A stretch of DNA of 64,000 nt from contig JAZBRS010000026.1 of NCBI GenBank assembly GCA_037176725.1, forward strand, positions 152,841,501-152,905,500, given 5' to 3'. Positions within the stretch are counted from its first letter, which is position 1. The number at the start of each line of letters is the position of its first letter. Shown here in pieces: positions 23,552 through 34,551 of the stretch. The position numbers and the translations under genes were made by a program. The stretch is from Posidonia oceanica. Its lineage: Eukaryota; Streptophyta; Magnoliopsida; Alismatales; Posidoniaceae. The notes under the pieces are model-generated. The model was not told where the DNA came from and searched no databases. It worked only from the letters and a program-made list of their open reading frames with translations.

Positions 23552-25045
23552 TCAAGGGTAGTACCTTTTCAGGTGCATTGCATTCCAAGGGTCAGGAAGA
23601 TCTATCCTGTTCTGGGACAATCGATAGGCATTCCCTGGATATGCAGCAACCACTATGTAGGGCCCTTCCCAGTTTGGCTTCAACTTTCCTGTAGGGTGGG
23701 GCTTATTGTAAGGCAACACTTCTTTAAGCACTAGATCACCAATTTTAAACTTGCGTTTGATTACTTTCTTTTGGTAAGCCTTGGTTAACCTTTGTTGGTA
23801 GACACGCATATGCTCGGCGGCTGCCAGCCGTTTCTCATCAAGGAGTTCTAAATGAAGGAGTAAAGCTTGCCTCTTTTCTTCGGCAGACATTTTCCTATCA
23901 ATCTTAACTCTTAATGAGGGGATCAGGATCTCGTATGGGACCACTGCTTCCATACCAAAGGCTAAAGCATAGGAGGTTTGACCCGTTGCCGTCCTTATGG
24001 TGGTGCGGTACGCCCACAATGCATTAACAAGCTTATCTGACCAATCTGATCCCTTAGCATCTTCTACCATCTTTTTAATGATTTTGATTAAGGTTTTATT
24101 AGTAGCTTCTGCTTGACCGTTCCCTTGCGGGTAATACAGGGAAGAGTGGTGTAGAGTGATACCAAATTTTTGGCATAACCGCTTGAACTCTTCTGAGATG
24201 AAGATCGGTCCGTTGTCTGCTACTAAGGCTTTAGGCACCCCAAACCTTGCGATGATATTTCACTGTATGAATCAGCATAGGGTTGTGGCCTTGATGTTCG
24301 CGAACGCCTCCGCTTCTGCCCATTTGGTGAAGTATTCCGTCGCTGTTAGGATGAAAGTGTTGCCCTTTCCTTGATGGATGGGTCCCACCACATCGAAGGC
24401 CCACATAGAGAAAGGCCATGGTGTCGATAAAGTGTGAAGCGCTGAAGCTGGAGCATGAATCTTATTGGCGTGCAGCTGGCAGCTCTTGCACCACTTGACT
24501 TTACTTGCACAGTCAGCTTCCATGGTAGGCCAGTAATACCCCCTTCTGATGATCATCTTAGCCATGAACTGGGAGTTGATGTGGCCCCCGCAGACTCTCT
24601 CATGTGTTTCCTTGAGAATCTCGATTGACTCAGATGCATCCACACATCGGAGTTCAATCCCTAAGGGTGTTCTCCGGAAGAGTGTGTTGGCTTTGATGTA
24701 GTACTTCGTAGCCATCCTCCTCAGTGCTTCTCTGTCCTTGGGAGTTGCATAGGTCGGGAAGGTGCGATCTTGTACATAATTCTGTATGTCATAATACCAT
24801 GGGTTGCCATCGTCATTTACTTCTGTAGCTCCTTGATAACAAACCTCTGTGCACATTAAACTTTCCTGGTTTAGTTCCTCTCTAAGTTTTTGAACCCATT
24901 CGGTGGCAGACTGCACTGTTGGTGTGCTGATTCTTCGCACTGTGATGGATTGCTTATCTGTCTCTGAGCTGAAGGGGTGTGAGGATGCCAATGAGGCCAA
25001 TGAATCAGCCAGGATGTTGTTGCTTCTAAGTGCATGCACATACAT
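23552..25045 (-). pseudogene. B1 integrase (two in-frame stops)
   Basis: The zinc-binding HHCC region is visible as HERVCGGH, then CKSCQLH about 30 residues later. The catalytic core begins at FDVVGPI (first Asp), has VADNGPIF (second Asp) and a Glu in the YYPQGNGQAEATNK region. The C-terminal part (GDLVLKEVLP, then NWEGPYIV) ends with no chromodomain, as expected for Tat and Athila elements. TGA stops at 24272-24274 and 24260-24262 split the core; both are explicable as CGA-to-TGA. Integrase would join the element cDNA to host DNA with a 5-base duplication, which matches the CCCGC seen here. Confidence 0.9.
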
Positions 25046-25489
25046 AACCCTGTCAAATTTCTTTAGTAAGGCTTTAGCTAGGTTGCGGTATTCCTACAGC
25101 TTTGGCGAGAGGGTCTTGTATTTGTTGAGGACTTGCCGTATGACAAGCTGTGAGTCCCCAACTACTTTTAGTCTTCTTGCCCCTAGATCGAGAGCCATTC
25201 GGAGCCCTAGAATGAGTGCCTCGTATTCTGCAATGTTATTACTTGCTGAGAAGAGTAGCTGGGCTGCAGCGGGGAGAACAATACCCTCTGGAGTGAGGAG
25301 TGTTGCCCCTAATCTGGCGTCCCGTGAATTAAGCACTCCATCGAAATGGAGGGTCCATTCTCTGATAAGTGGCATGACACTACTGATTGCCAGTATTTCC
25401 TCGTCTGGGAAATCTGTTGATACTAGCTGATATTCCGACACAGGTAGCCCGGTGAGTTGATCCGTGATAGCTTGCCCCATGATTGCCTT
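25046..25489 (-). pseudogene. B1 second (archaeal-type) RNase H domain
   Basis: The fold residues are visible in order: HFDG (Asp), AEYEAL (Glu), VVGDSQLV (Asp), and further on LADSLASL (Asp) in the following open stretch. This extra RNase H, downstream of the RT-linked one, is characteristic of the Tat lineage. A TAG at 25094-25096 interrupts the domain and fits a CAG-to-TAG change. It would degrade the RNA strand of the RNA-DNA hybrid. Confidence 0.82.
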
Positions 25490-27120
25490 CTAAGTGATGA
25501 ACTGCAAGTCAAACTCAGTAAGGAGCATTTGCCATCGTGTTAGCCTTCCGGACAATGCTGGTTTCTCGAACATGTACTTGATAGGGTCCATCTTGGCTAA
25601 GTAGCAGACTTTGTGTGCCAGAAAGTAGTGTCTCAGCTTCTGTGAGGCCCATACTAAGGCTAGGCAATGTCTCTCGATCTGGAAGTACTTCCTCTCGTAT
25701 TCAATGAACGTCCTATTGAGGTAATAAACCGCTTTCTCCTTCCTTCTAGTCTCATCATGTTGTGCCAGGACGACACCCATCGAGTTATCAGTAATGGCCA
25801 AGTAGAGTAGCAATGGCCTCTCGGGGACTGGAGCAGTCAATACTGGAGGGTTGTGGAGGTAGAGCTTTAGCTCATCAAAGGCCTTCTGATAGGTATGATC
25901 CCACTTGAATTCCGTGTCGCCTTTTAAAAGCTCATAGAATGGTCTACGCTTCTCCGCATGCTGAGAGATGAATCTGCGGATAAATTGTAGCCTCCCTATG
26001 AGTCCTCTGAGCTCCTTGATATTCTTTGGCGGCGGCATGGCTGTTATAGCTTTAGCTTTGGTGGGATCTACTTCTATGCCCCTTTTGCTTACTATGAAGC
26101 CGAGTAGCTTTCCTGCAGTGACCCCGAAGACACACTTCTTGGGGTTCATCCTGAGATTGTACTGGTCTGCTCTCCAGAGTACTCTTTCTAGTGCTTCAAA
26201 GTGTCCCTCTCTTGTTTTTGACTTTACTAACAAATCATCCACATAGCACTCCATGCAATCATGTATCATGTCGTGAAAGATTGCCATCATAGCCCTCTGA
26301 TAGGTGGCTCCAGCGTTCTTTAATCTGAACGGCATGACTACATAGCAGTAGGTTTCGCATGGAGTGGTAAATGAGGGTTTCTCCTAGTCTTCTTCTGTGA
26401 GTTTAATTTGGTTGTAACCGGAGAAACCGTCCATGAATGAGAGCATCTCATGGCCTGCAGTGTTGTCTATGAGGATGTCTATATGTGGAAGAGGGAAATC
26501 ATCTTTTGGGCATGCTTCATTGAGGTTTCTGTAGTCAATGCACACACGCACTTTGCCATCTTTCTTCATTATTGGAACTATGTTGGCAATCCACTCTAGA
26601 TACACCACAACTCTGATGAACTTTGCCTTATGTAGCTTGTCTATCTCTTCTTTGACTTTTAGAGCGAGGTCTGGACGTAGATGTCGGAGCTTCTGCTTCG
26701 CTGTCTTGGTGCCTGGCTTGAGAGGGAGCTTGTGCTCCACCAGTAGTGAATCAAGCCCGGGCATTTCTCCATAGGAGAAGGCCAGTACCTTCACATATCT
26801 TTTGGGTAGTTTCTCCATTCTGAGTCGTTCATCTGAGTTGAGGGCAGAGCTTATCCAAACTGGTCTTGGATCATCTTCAGTGCCCAGATTGATTTCTTCT
26901 GTTTCTTCAGCGGCAACCTTGGTCTGCTCATCGTATTTCTTCATCATTTCTTCGAAGATGGCAGGGTCTACCGGTTCTTCTTCATCTGGGTCTTCTTCTG
27001 TGTCCACCAACTCGAAGACTTCATAGTTCCCGGTATTTTTGCCGGTGATGTTCGACACTTCTTCGACTAGGAAGATGGTGTGCGACGTGGCTAGCTCCTG
27101 TGGTAACGCCATGGTATAAT
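25490..27120 (-). pseudogene. B1 reverse transcriptase with first RNase H
   Basis: RT motifs in order: VRVCIDYRNLNEACPKDDFP, FMDGFSGYNQI, MPFRLKNAGATYQRAM, then the catalytic YVDD at 26234-26245, followed by LGFIVSKRGIEVDP. The linked RNase H is seen in LLYLAITDNSMG and LNRTFIEYERKYFQIER, and is diverged at catalytic positions, as is usual in Tat elements. TAG stops at 26384-26386 (just after the Asp motif) and 25490-25492 break the frame. Function was cDNA synthesis from the element RNA. Confidence 0.92.
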
Positions 27121-27430
27121 GACATATCTTGACTGTTTGGGTGATTGGCTCCTTCCTACTTTGGCCTGCATGCTCAGTAGAGTGATTAGATACTTTTTGT
27201 GAGGACATGGTGGCAGTTAGGCTGTCCCTGCCATGCCCTCGGCTACCTTCCCCACTATTAACTAAACTAGGAAGTAAATTGCCGGAAAGTAAATTATGCG
27301 AAAATAAAATGCAGGAATTGAAAGCGGGAAAGAAATTATTTACAAGAGTAGGGGGATTACCCCTAGGTTTGCCTCCGTGGTGGAGGCAGTTCGCCATCAG
27401 GCGTTCAGTCTATGGCCCCGGCCCCTTCTT
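27121..27430 (-). other. Candidate intron or linker between protease and RT in B1
   Basis: Between the end of the protease frame (27405-27410) and the first conserved pol sequence, the minus strand is T-rich (for example 27230-27350) and its translation has no Ty3/gypsy conservation. Ogre-type Tat elements are known to carry an intron between protease and RT. Exact splice sites are not resolved, and a plain frameshifted linker cannot be excluded. Confidence 0.45.
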
Positions 27431-28640
27431 GCTCAGAGGGGCAAGGCCGTAAGTCGCTGAAGAGACAGGTGAGCTCGCAGACGGGGTCGGAGTCTTCTGC
27501 TTCAGTGCCTTCAGTGGAGGTTCCGGAGGAGTCATTTGCTTGGATGTCCGGAGGCAAGGGAACTTCTGGAGAAGCAGGGAGAGCAGTAGGGATGAATTCA
27601 ACAATGCAGGCCTCTGAATCTGGGTACACCCTTGGATGGCTTGAACATTTGTGAGCTGCTGAAATCCTTGGATGCTTGGGGCTTCATCGTCCCAGTCATC
27701 GATCCAGCCACCTGTGCCATTTGGTGATGGACCTCCCACGTGAAATCCCATTAGATAGGGTTTCCAGATCATTTCCAGGGTTGTTTCATGGTCTGCCTTG
27801 ATGGTGATCACCTCCCCTTGGAATTTGAACTTTAATAGCTGGTGTGTCGGGGATGCGATTGCACATATTTCTGCCAACCAAGTTCTTCCCAGGATTAATG
27901 GTTCTGCCAATTCGCACTCCACCATCATCACCTTGGTAATGCTGGTGAGGGGACCGATAGTAATTGCTAGCTGAACCATCCCTATCACCTCTGTTCGACT
28001 GTTATCGAAGCCCTTGCAGAAGATCTTTTCTTTGGTGATTTCTTCTTCTCCGACGTCCAAGTAGTCGAGTGTGTTTAAAGAGAATGCACTGCGACTAGCC
28101 CCTGTGTCTACAAGTATACCAAGGAGGAGGTAATCGTTGACTTCTACAGTGATCACTAAGGGCCAAAGTTGTTTCTCTGGAGCGGGTAGTTCTGAGTCCT
28201 TGAAGACTATATTCCTCCGCTCGTATCCTTTGATGATCTCACGGGCTAGTTCAATGGGATCTGCCTTGCCATTCCTTTCTTGGGGTTGACCTTCTCTTGG
28301 GAGGAAATTGAAGCACTTGAGGAGCTCCAGGTCATTTGCCTTACTTTCTCCATCTTGTATTGCCTCTGTTGGGAATTCCCATTCTATGGATCTCTGTTTA
28401 GAGCATATCTCAAACTCATTGCTTTCTGCAATGGAGGAAACCAGTCCCAGCTCTGATTCGAGTAGGCAAATGCACACAGCCTCGGCCTCTGGTGGACTGC
28501 CTTCTGCCTCCAGGTTCGCCACTGAATGATGAGGCAGAGGGTTCTGCTGTATTTGTAACTTGTGTTGTCCTGTCCTGGCCTCTTTCAACCTGTCTTTGAG
28601 GGCTGACCACATTATTTCTCCCTTGTCATTTAGATCATAT
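27410..28640 (-). pseudogene. B1 aspartic protease
   Basis: The catalytic motif VDTGAS lies at 28094-28111, about residue 223 of a 455-codon open frame that starts upstream in gag. The domain continues with LILGRTWL, the usual second signature (ILG) of retroviral-type proteases. The frame changes near 27630: another minus-strand frame (27629-27405) continues with an acidic linker. The protease would cut the Gag-Pol precursor. Confidence 0.85.
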
Positions 28641-30459
28641 ATTCTGTCTTTTAACACATAACATTCCTCAAGTGTGTGCCCGTTTTTCTGGTGATATGCA
28701 CAATACTTGGACATGTTTGTGTTGGGAGTGTTTGGCTTTGGCACTGGGAGTTGCAAGTCCCCACTTTCGACCAGCATTCTGAAGATGTCTGGAATTATCT
28801 CTGGAAGTGGTGGGTAACTCTGTCTTCTTGGTCCTCTAAGTGCCTGTGGTGGAGGAACATTGTGGTAGTCCCTCTGCCCTTGTGGTGGTGCTTTGTATTG
28901 ATTATTGCTTTGCCCCTGTTGGGCATTTATAGGGGAGTTAGAGTGCTGGGGTGGGAACTGTTGGAGTGGCTGCCTCCGCTGTTTTGCTTGTTGCTATTGA
29001 AGCTACTGGAAGTGTTGCCCTTTCCATCCCTTTTGGTTCTGCGTGGTTAGCTGTGCCATGCTACCAGTGACACCTTCTATTGTATGCCCCACAGTCTTCT
29101 TCCGATTCTTTGCTTCGAGCTCCAGGAATGGCAGCTCTTCTCTGTTTCGCATTACTTTGGCGGCCCGCTCGTATAACTGCGGATAGGTGTGGAAGTCACC
29201 TACCAACAGTCCGGCCCTGAGTGCTCCTGTGGTATTTCTTGCAATTATCTCCACGGCTTGGCCTTCAGGTATGTAGCACTCTGACCAAGCGGCCATGTCC
29301 CTCCATCGGCTAGCGAAGGTGACGAAATCCTCGTTTGGCCTCATCCTCTCAGCTGTGAGGTCGCCTGCAGTGGGTTTGTGTGGCACCGGTGACTATATTG
29401 GTTTAGAAATTTTTCCTTAATTATCCTAAAATCCTGGAGATCATAGGAAGTCAGGGTGTCAAACCACTTTAAGGCTTCTCCCTCAAGTGTCTTGAAGAAG
29501 AAGTATGCGGTGAGCCCGGCGTCATAACGGTACGGCAGGGTATCCATAGTGAAGGCAGCTATGTGATTCCTGGGATCCTCTGTTCTATTATATCTCCTCA
29601 TCTTTGGCATTTTAAACCCTGGGGGAAGGGCAAAATGAGGGAACTTGGAGATGTCGTAGCCGATGGGTGTCTTTGAAGTGACTCTGGCCTTTGTTAGCGC
29701 TTCGGCGATCATCCTTTTGAGATCTGTCACTAGTGCGGCGTATTGCCCCTGGCTCAGGTGTTTGTGTGTCTGTGGGAATGGTGGTAATGATGGGTTATGT
29801 TGCGGGGGAAAGAAGGATGACTAGGGTCGTGTAGGGTAGTATGGTGTGTTAATAGGAGGTTGTTGTGGATGGAAGAATGATGATGGAAGTGGAGTGGGGT
29901 AGTATTGCGTATTAGCGGGAGGTTGCGGTATGTATGGGGTTGTATATGGAGGAGTTGGATGGATGTAAGGGTAGGTGGACGTCGTGTGGTACGGTGGGTA
30001 GGAACCTTTGTTAGGGAAGGTAGGGTTTGGTATGGCATGCGTATAGACTGGTGTATGGAATAGGTGGTTGTGGTGTTCTTGGAGGGTGGAGGTTTGGGGG
30101 CTTGTGTGTGAGAAATGTTGCTGAGCTAGGGTCTACGGAACCTCGTAGGTTTCCTCCTCAGTTGGATAGGAAGTAGTTACAATGGGAGGCACGACGTTGG
30201 AGGTTACTTCGGGACGTGTGAACTCGGGCGGGACGTTCCTTGTTTGGGACTGATCCACCTCCCTTCCTTCTTCATTTGTATCAGTGTTGTAATTGAAGGG
30301 GATGGAGACGTGCGGGAACCTTCGTCGGCCGGTGGCTCGTGGGAAGCCAGGGGTTCCTGGCCCTTCCGTTTGTGAGGTTGAGTCCCTGAAGAACCCATCC
30401 GGGCCCAGGCTTTGTTGCGCCGTGGAGGTAGAGGTAGAAGATGTGCTCATGTGCTCCAT
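28641..30459 (-). pseudogene. B1 gag (two stops and a frameshift)
   Basis: ATG at 30459. The N-terminus is Ser/Thr- and then Pro/Tyr-rich, followed by the conserved capsid block (FKMPKMRRYNRTEDPRNHI, then FFKTLEGEALKWFDTL) at about 29430-29620 and RWRDMAAW in a second frame. A zinc knuckle of the CX2HX4HX4C type (CAYHQKNGHTLEEC) lies at 28661-28702. TAG stops occur at 30133-30135 and 29821-29823, both consistent with CAG-to-TAG. A one-base frame change lies between about 29365 and 29390. Gag would package the element RNA. Confidence 0.88.
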
Positions 30460-31783
30460 TTTTTTCTTTCTTCTTTTTTTCTTCTTTTTTTTCCTTTTTT
30501 TTAGACTATTACAGACTGTTACAGACTATTACAAGAGATTGAAGAAAAAGAAATTACAGACTCGATACGCTAACTAATACAGACTCAACTAAAATGAAAG
30601 TAAAATTAAAACTGTAAACAGTTCCTGCTTTGATGTTTCTACGACCTGTCAATGGAGATAATTAGGTTCCTGCAAGCAAGGCATACCGGAGCGTCCTACC
30701 CTATAGTCTCTTGTAGTTTAAGCGACCTAGCAAGTCGCCGGCTAACCAGGCGGCTGAGCGAGGCGCCTTCTGAACAGGCGGCTTAAGCTCTATTCTTCCG
30801 GCGGCCAAGGTCTGTTCTAGACAAACCGCGCAACGAACAGGAAAATAAACAATACAGGTTTCAGGCAGATCGCTGTTTTTACTGTTTAAGTGATTTAGTT
30901 AATGGATTGATTAAAACTGCATGTGTTTATGCTGAATGGGATTCTTGCTCAAAGGTACCGCTCTCTCACCTTCTCTAGGGTCCACCAAGAGGGGCCTTGA
31001 TGGGGGGCTTGTCTCTCTAAAGAGGGACCCTGCACCTAGGATTCTGTCCTTAGGCTCGGTACTTAATCAAACCACAAAACAATAAATAAACACAAAATAT
31101 CAAAGCATAAAGTATCTACCAAGTCTTAATATTGACTCAAGGAGGAAGAGGAGTCAATAATAAAACTTAGGACACCTTGAGATCTTGATCCAACTATTGC
31201 AATTAACACTGAGTATGGGAGAGTGACTTGCACTGCCCCAGGTTCGCTCAGGTTAATTGTTCTAGCTAGAGGAAGACTACCTCAAGGAACTTCAACTTTA
31301 ATATAAAGCAATTAGTTTCCACCTTAAGGGTGGACACAAACAGATCTAAAAACCGTTAAAAAGCTAAGAAAAAGAAAGTGGACAGGAATAGTTGTTTTTA
31401 ATTTTTTTTTTTGCAACTGCAGATCCAAAAATACAACACAAATTACAAAAAAACTAATAATCTGCAGTAAAAACGAACTGGAGTGAGTCGCTTGTTTCAA
31501 TGGCGCCTTTGTCAGTCGCCTCGCCGAGGTGCGGCTAGTACAGACGCTCCTCGGATAGGTGGCTCACGGCCATAGTCTTCCGACCTCAGTAAAATAGTCC
31601 CAACTTTTGGAGCTTTGGGTTTTACTGATGTCAGAAATAGAAAAAACGAGAAAAAGGTTTGGGGTGCTGTGAAAACCTAAACACACGGTTCCCAAACCGA
31701 AAACTACACTTAGATCTATAAAAATAAAAAGGGAAAGGAGGGAAGAAACTTGCTTACGTAGCACGGGGGTTGGCTGAAGCCGA
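30460..31783 (-). other. B1 5' leader
   Basis: Non-coding stretch between primer-binding site and gag. An AT-rich part with a poly-pyrimidine/poly-A block lies at 30460-30500. GTCGCC/GGCGCC words recur at about 30731-30815 and 31485-31560, echoing the words of the LTR. No open frame of note. Confidence 0.7.
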
Positions 31784-31801
31784 GTCCCACCGTGATCGCC
31801 A
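31784..31801 (-). promoter_or_regulatory. Candidate primer-binding site of B1
   Basis: Read on the minus strand, TGGCGATCACGGTGGGAC begins six bases after the LTR end. The TGG start fits a tRNA 3' CCA. I cannot name the tRNA with confidence. Confidence 0.6.
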
Positions 31802-32472
31802 GAGAGCTGTAGTGTGGAATTTGGGGGGGTGTTTAAGAAGATGTCGGTGCCTCCACGTACGTCGTCAACTTTGTTGTGATCGCCACTCACCTTTGGGTAG
31901 ACAAGACACCTGGGGGGAGATTATGAAGATGCGGGTCCTAGGACCACTAGATCGATGACTGGATGTTGTCTAGCGGCTCTCTTGTGTTACGTAAGCACTT
32001 TCCTTCCCTTCAAAACAAAATGAAAAAGATCTAAATTAGTTCAAGTGTAGTAATCAGCAACAGAAATAAACGAAACAGCATGATTAAAAGAAACAAATAC
32101 TTACCGAGGGTTGTTTCCTGCATGCATATGCTATGGGTCCTATGCTAAGGAATGTAAAAATGCAATGAAAAGTTAGATTGGAGGAAGATACTCCCTTTCA
32201 CCCTTATGCTGAATGCAATGAAGTTGAAAGGAGGCACGGTCGGAGCTCCGGCTTAGCTGGGAATCTCTGGAATGAAGATGGGAATTGGGTTTCCCTTTTC
32301 TAAAAGGTGGGAGATAGAGCTTCTGGGTTGAAGGCTCTAGCTCTGGAAGGTGGAGGCTTAACACTGACAGGGTGATTCCTCTCTCAAAAATTCCTCTCTC
32401 AAAAATTCCGACCCTAAGGGGGGAATTCCTCTCTCAAAAATTCCGACCCTCAAACCATTGGCCTAGGGGGTC

Positions 32473-32480
32473 TATTTATA
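32473..32480 (-). promoter_or_regulatory. TATA box of the B1 promoter
   Basis: TATAAATA on the minus strand in the 5' LTR, about 950 bases into the LTR, conserved in the other two B LTRs. Confidence 0.75.
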
Positions 32481-32534
32481 GACTCTAGGGGTGAGGACGG
32501 TTGGAGTTCAGAAAATTCTAGAAGAAAAGTGGCT

Positions 32535-33065
32535 GTTAGGGTTAGTTGCCGGTTGAGTTGGCGACTAAGGCTAGCAACCGCCCAGTCAAATGTGGGAAAA
32601 CTCGGGAACGAGGCCACGACTATTAGTCGCCGATTAAGTTGGCACCTAACAGTCGAGGGGGTTGTGGGAAATAACCGTAGAATGGTTCGAAGGAGGCCAC
32701 GATCATTAGTCGTCGGTTGAGCTGGCACCTAATGGTTGAGGATCGTGGGAGATAACCGCTGCAGTTCCACAACCACGTAGTTGCCGGTTGAGTTGGTGCC
32801 TAAGGGTTGAGAGGGATCATGGGAAACAACCATGGAAAAGCAGTTCAAAGGAGGCCACGATCATTAGTTGCCTGTTTAGTTGGCGGCTAATGGTTGAGGA
32901 TCGTGGGAGACAACTGCTGTAGTCCACGATCGCTTAGTCGCCGTTTGAGTTAGCGTATAAGTGGGTTGCCTCCATAGATGGCAGCTGAATTGGCCGCCTC
33001 CGCTATTGGCAACTGACTTAGTCGCCTGCATAGCTGGCAACTAGCTGAGTTGCCTCTCCAACTGG
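32535..33065. repeat. AGTCGCC/GGCGACT inverted-word region of the B LTR (copy 2)
   Basis: Same layout as 13425-13960, with point changes in many arms. Confidence 0.72.
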
Positions 33066-33427
33066 CAACTAGCAAGCTCAGGTCAATTCTAGCCCTACTT
33101 TCTAGGTTTTGGCCAGAGAAAACAAGATAGAAGGCTGGAAAACTACAGATAGTCTATGAAATCAAGAAGGCATCTCTGTTAACTCAAATCTGCCACAAAT
33201 CTGAGTAGAAGTAAAGGATACCCAGGGTACTTGGACTTGCCACGAGCCTGAGTGAGTTAGCTCTGCCACAGCCAACAACCTGAGTCAAGGTAGGATCAAG
33301 TGATGCTTTGAAGAAATCAAGGAACATCTGGATGATGTGCCATCAAAACTTAGGCATGTGATTTGAGGCACCTCAAGGTTTCTATCCTTAAAAGAACTCT
33401 CAGAAATGCAAAAATAGGATATCTACA

Positions 33428-33432
33428 CCCGC
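33428..33432. repeat. Target-site duplication of B1, right copy (CCCGC)
   Basis: Pairs with 12703-12707. Confidence 0.93.
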
Positions 33433-33742
33433 GCGTAATAGGAGTCCTTACCCTTTCTCTGAACCGCATTGACCTTGTATCATACACATTCGGATCGGAT
33501 TTGCATGTTTTAAACTGCATGAGTTTTTTCACGTGTTTTCCCATACAATTTTCCTAGTCTCCCGGCTTTTAATAGATTAGGTGGCGACTCCATGTCTTTT
33601 CTTTTGTTTTCCTTTACGTCCTTCACCTTTTTTGGTGTTTTCGAGTCGAATTCCTTCCTCGGATTCACCCTTGGTCGTGACCTTTCCTCGATCGGTGCGC
33701 GCGAGCTTTGGCAGCGCGCATCGCGTCGTTGGGACGGTCACA
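33433..33742 (+). mobile_element. E1 3' LTR, right part
   Basis: Continues the LTR broken at 12707 with GCGTAATAGGAGTCCTTACC, as at 56973 and 46492 in T3. The end is set at GGTCACA (33742) because the next base starts sequence matching, in reverse, the 5' UTR of T3 (47380-47580). Confidence 0.75.
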
Positions 33743-34551
33743 CCATCTAAATCCTGGCCAAAGCTCAAGTAGTGAGCGGGTGGTGAGTTAAGAGCCTTGA
33801 CCTTGCCAAAGCATGGGTTGTACCCTCTACTAACACCGACGCGACCTCAGACAAGGGGGGACAGACCGACCAACTCGCCCCACGCCAAAGCAATGGAACA
33901 AGAGACCAGGATTGCCCTTCTCAGACTGGTAGGTGGACTCAGCGAGGAGAAGATGCATGCTTCTAGAATGCTCAATCATGCAGAAATGCTTTAATGTGTT
34001 TTACTTGCATTTTATTTAGCCAAAGGGGAAGATTGCAAGTTTTGGCTCTAGTTGTGCTTAAGTGTTATTGTTTGGCTTTATTTGTAGCTTTTAAATTAAG
34101 CCAAAGGAGAGCAAATATGTCTCTAATTATCCTAAACATGGCATATGCAAAAAGGGAAGGAGACATCAAGTCATGGCATGCAAGCAACATACATCAAGCA
34201 AAAGGCATGTGCATGGCATATGCAAGTGTTGTGAACATGATGGTGAAAGTGGAAAAACATCCATCACATCAAAAGGCATGATACATGGCATGTGCAAGTG
34301 TTGTGAACATGATGGTGAAAGTGGAAAAACATCCATCACATCAAAAGGCATGATACATGGCATGTGCATGTGGTGGCATAGCATATGTGTAAAGCAAGCA
34401 TTCACCATACAAAAAGCATGTATTTATTGCATCAAGCAGGTAATTTAGGCATGGATTGGCAAATAAGGCAATCAAAATGCGAAAAAGCATGCAAGCAAAG
34501 AAGTCAAAATGAAAGCCAGAGTCATGTATCCCCAGCGGAGTCGCCACTTCC
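33743..34551 (-). mobile_element. E4 internal 5' region with primer-binding site
   Basis: Bases 33743-33930 are the reverse of the T3 leader segment at 47380-47580. Bases 34205-34360 hold a 72-base tandem duplication (34226 and 34298 starts). The primer-binding site is at 34529-34546. E4 is cut at 33742 by the end of the E1 LTR, so only its 5' portion remains. Confidence 0.75.
34529..34546 (-). promoter_or_regulatory. Primer-binding site of E4
   Basis: On the minus strand TGGCGACTCCGCTGGGGA, five bases from the LTR end. From memory this is the type of site used by Tat/Ogre elements with tRNA-Arg. Slightly changed versions are at 37312-37329 (minus) and 46761-46778 (plus). Confidence 0.8.

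Larger units (their letters stand above)
12708..33427 (-). mobile_element. B1: complete but degraded 20.7 kb Tat-type Ty3/gypsy element
   Basis: Two LTRs (12708-14312 and 31808-33427) of about 1.6 kb flank a 17.5 kb interior. On the minus strand the order is 5' LTR, primer-binding site, leader, gag, protease, RT, RNase H, second RNase H, integrase, then a long 3' region with two antisense genes, polypurine tract and 3' LTR. The protease-RT-RNaseH-integrase order marks Ty3/gypsy. The second, archaeal-type RNase H, the lack of an integrase chromodomain, the large size and the antisense extra genes point to the Tat lineage. Many in-frame stops make it non-functional. It inserted into the E1 LTR with a perfect CCCGC duplication. 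Confidence 0.93.
31808..33427 (-). mobile_element. B1 5' LTR
   Basis: Same sequence as 12708-14312 with scattered differences, 1620 bases, running TGTAGATATCC to CCACACTACA on the minus strand. It lies upstream of gag, so it holds the element promoter. TATAAATA on the minus strand is at 32473-32480, giving an expected start near 32440. The AGTCGCC/GGCGACT word region is at 32535-33065, upstream of the TATA box, in U3. Confidence 0.92.
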
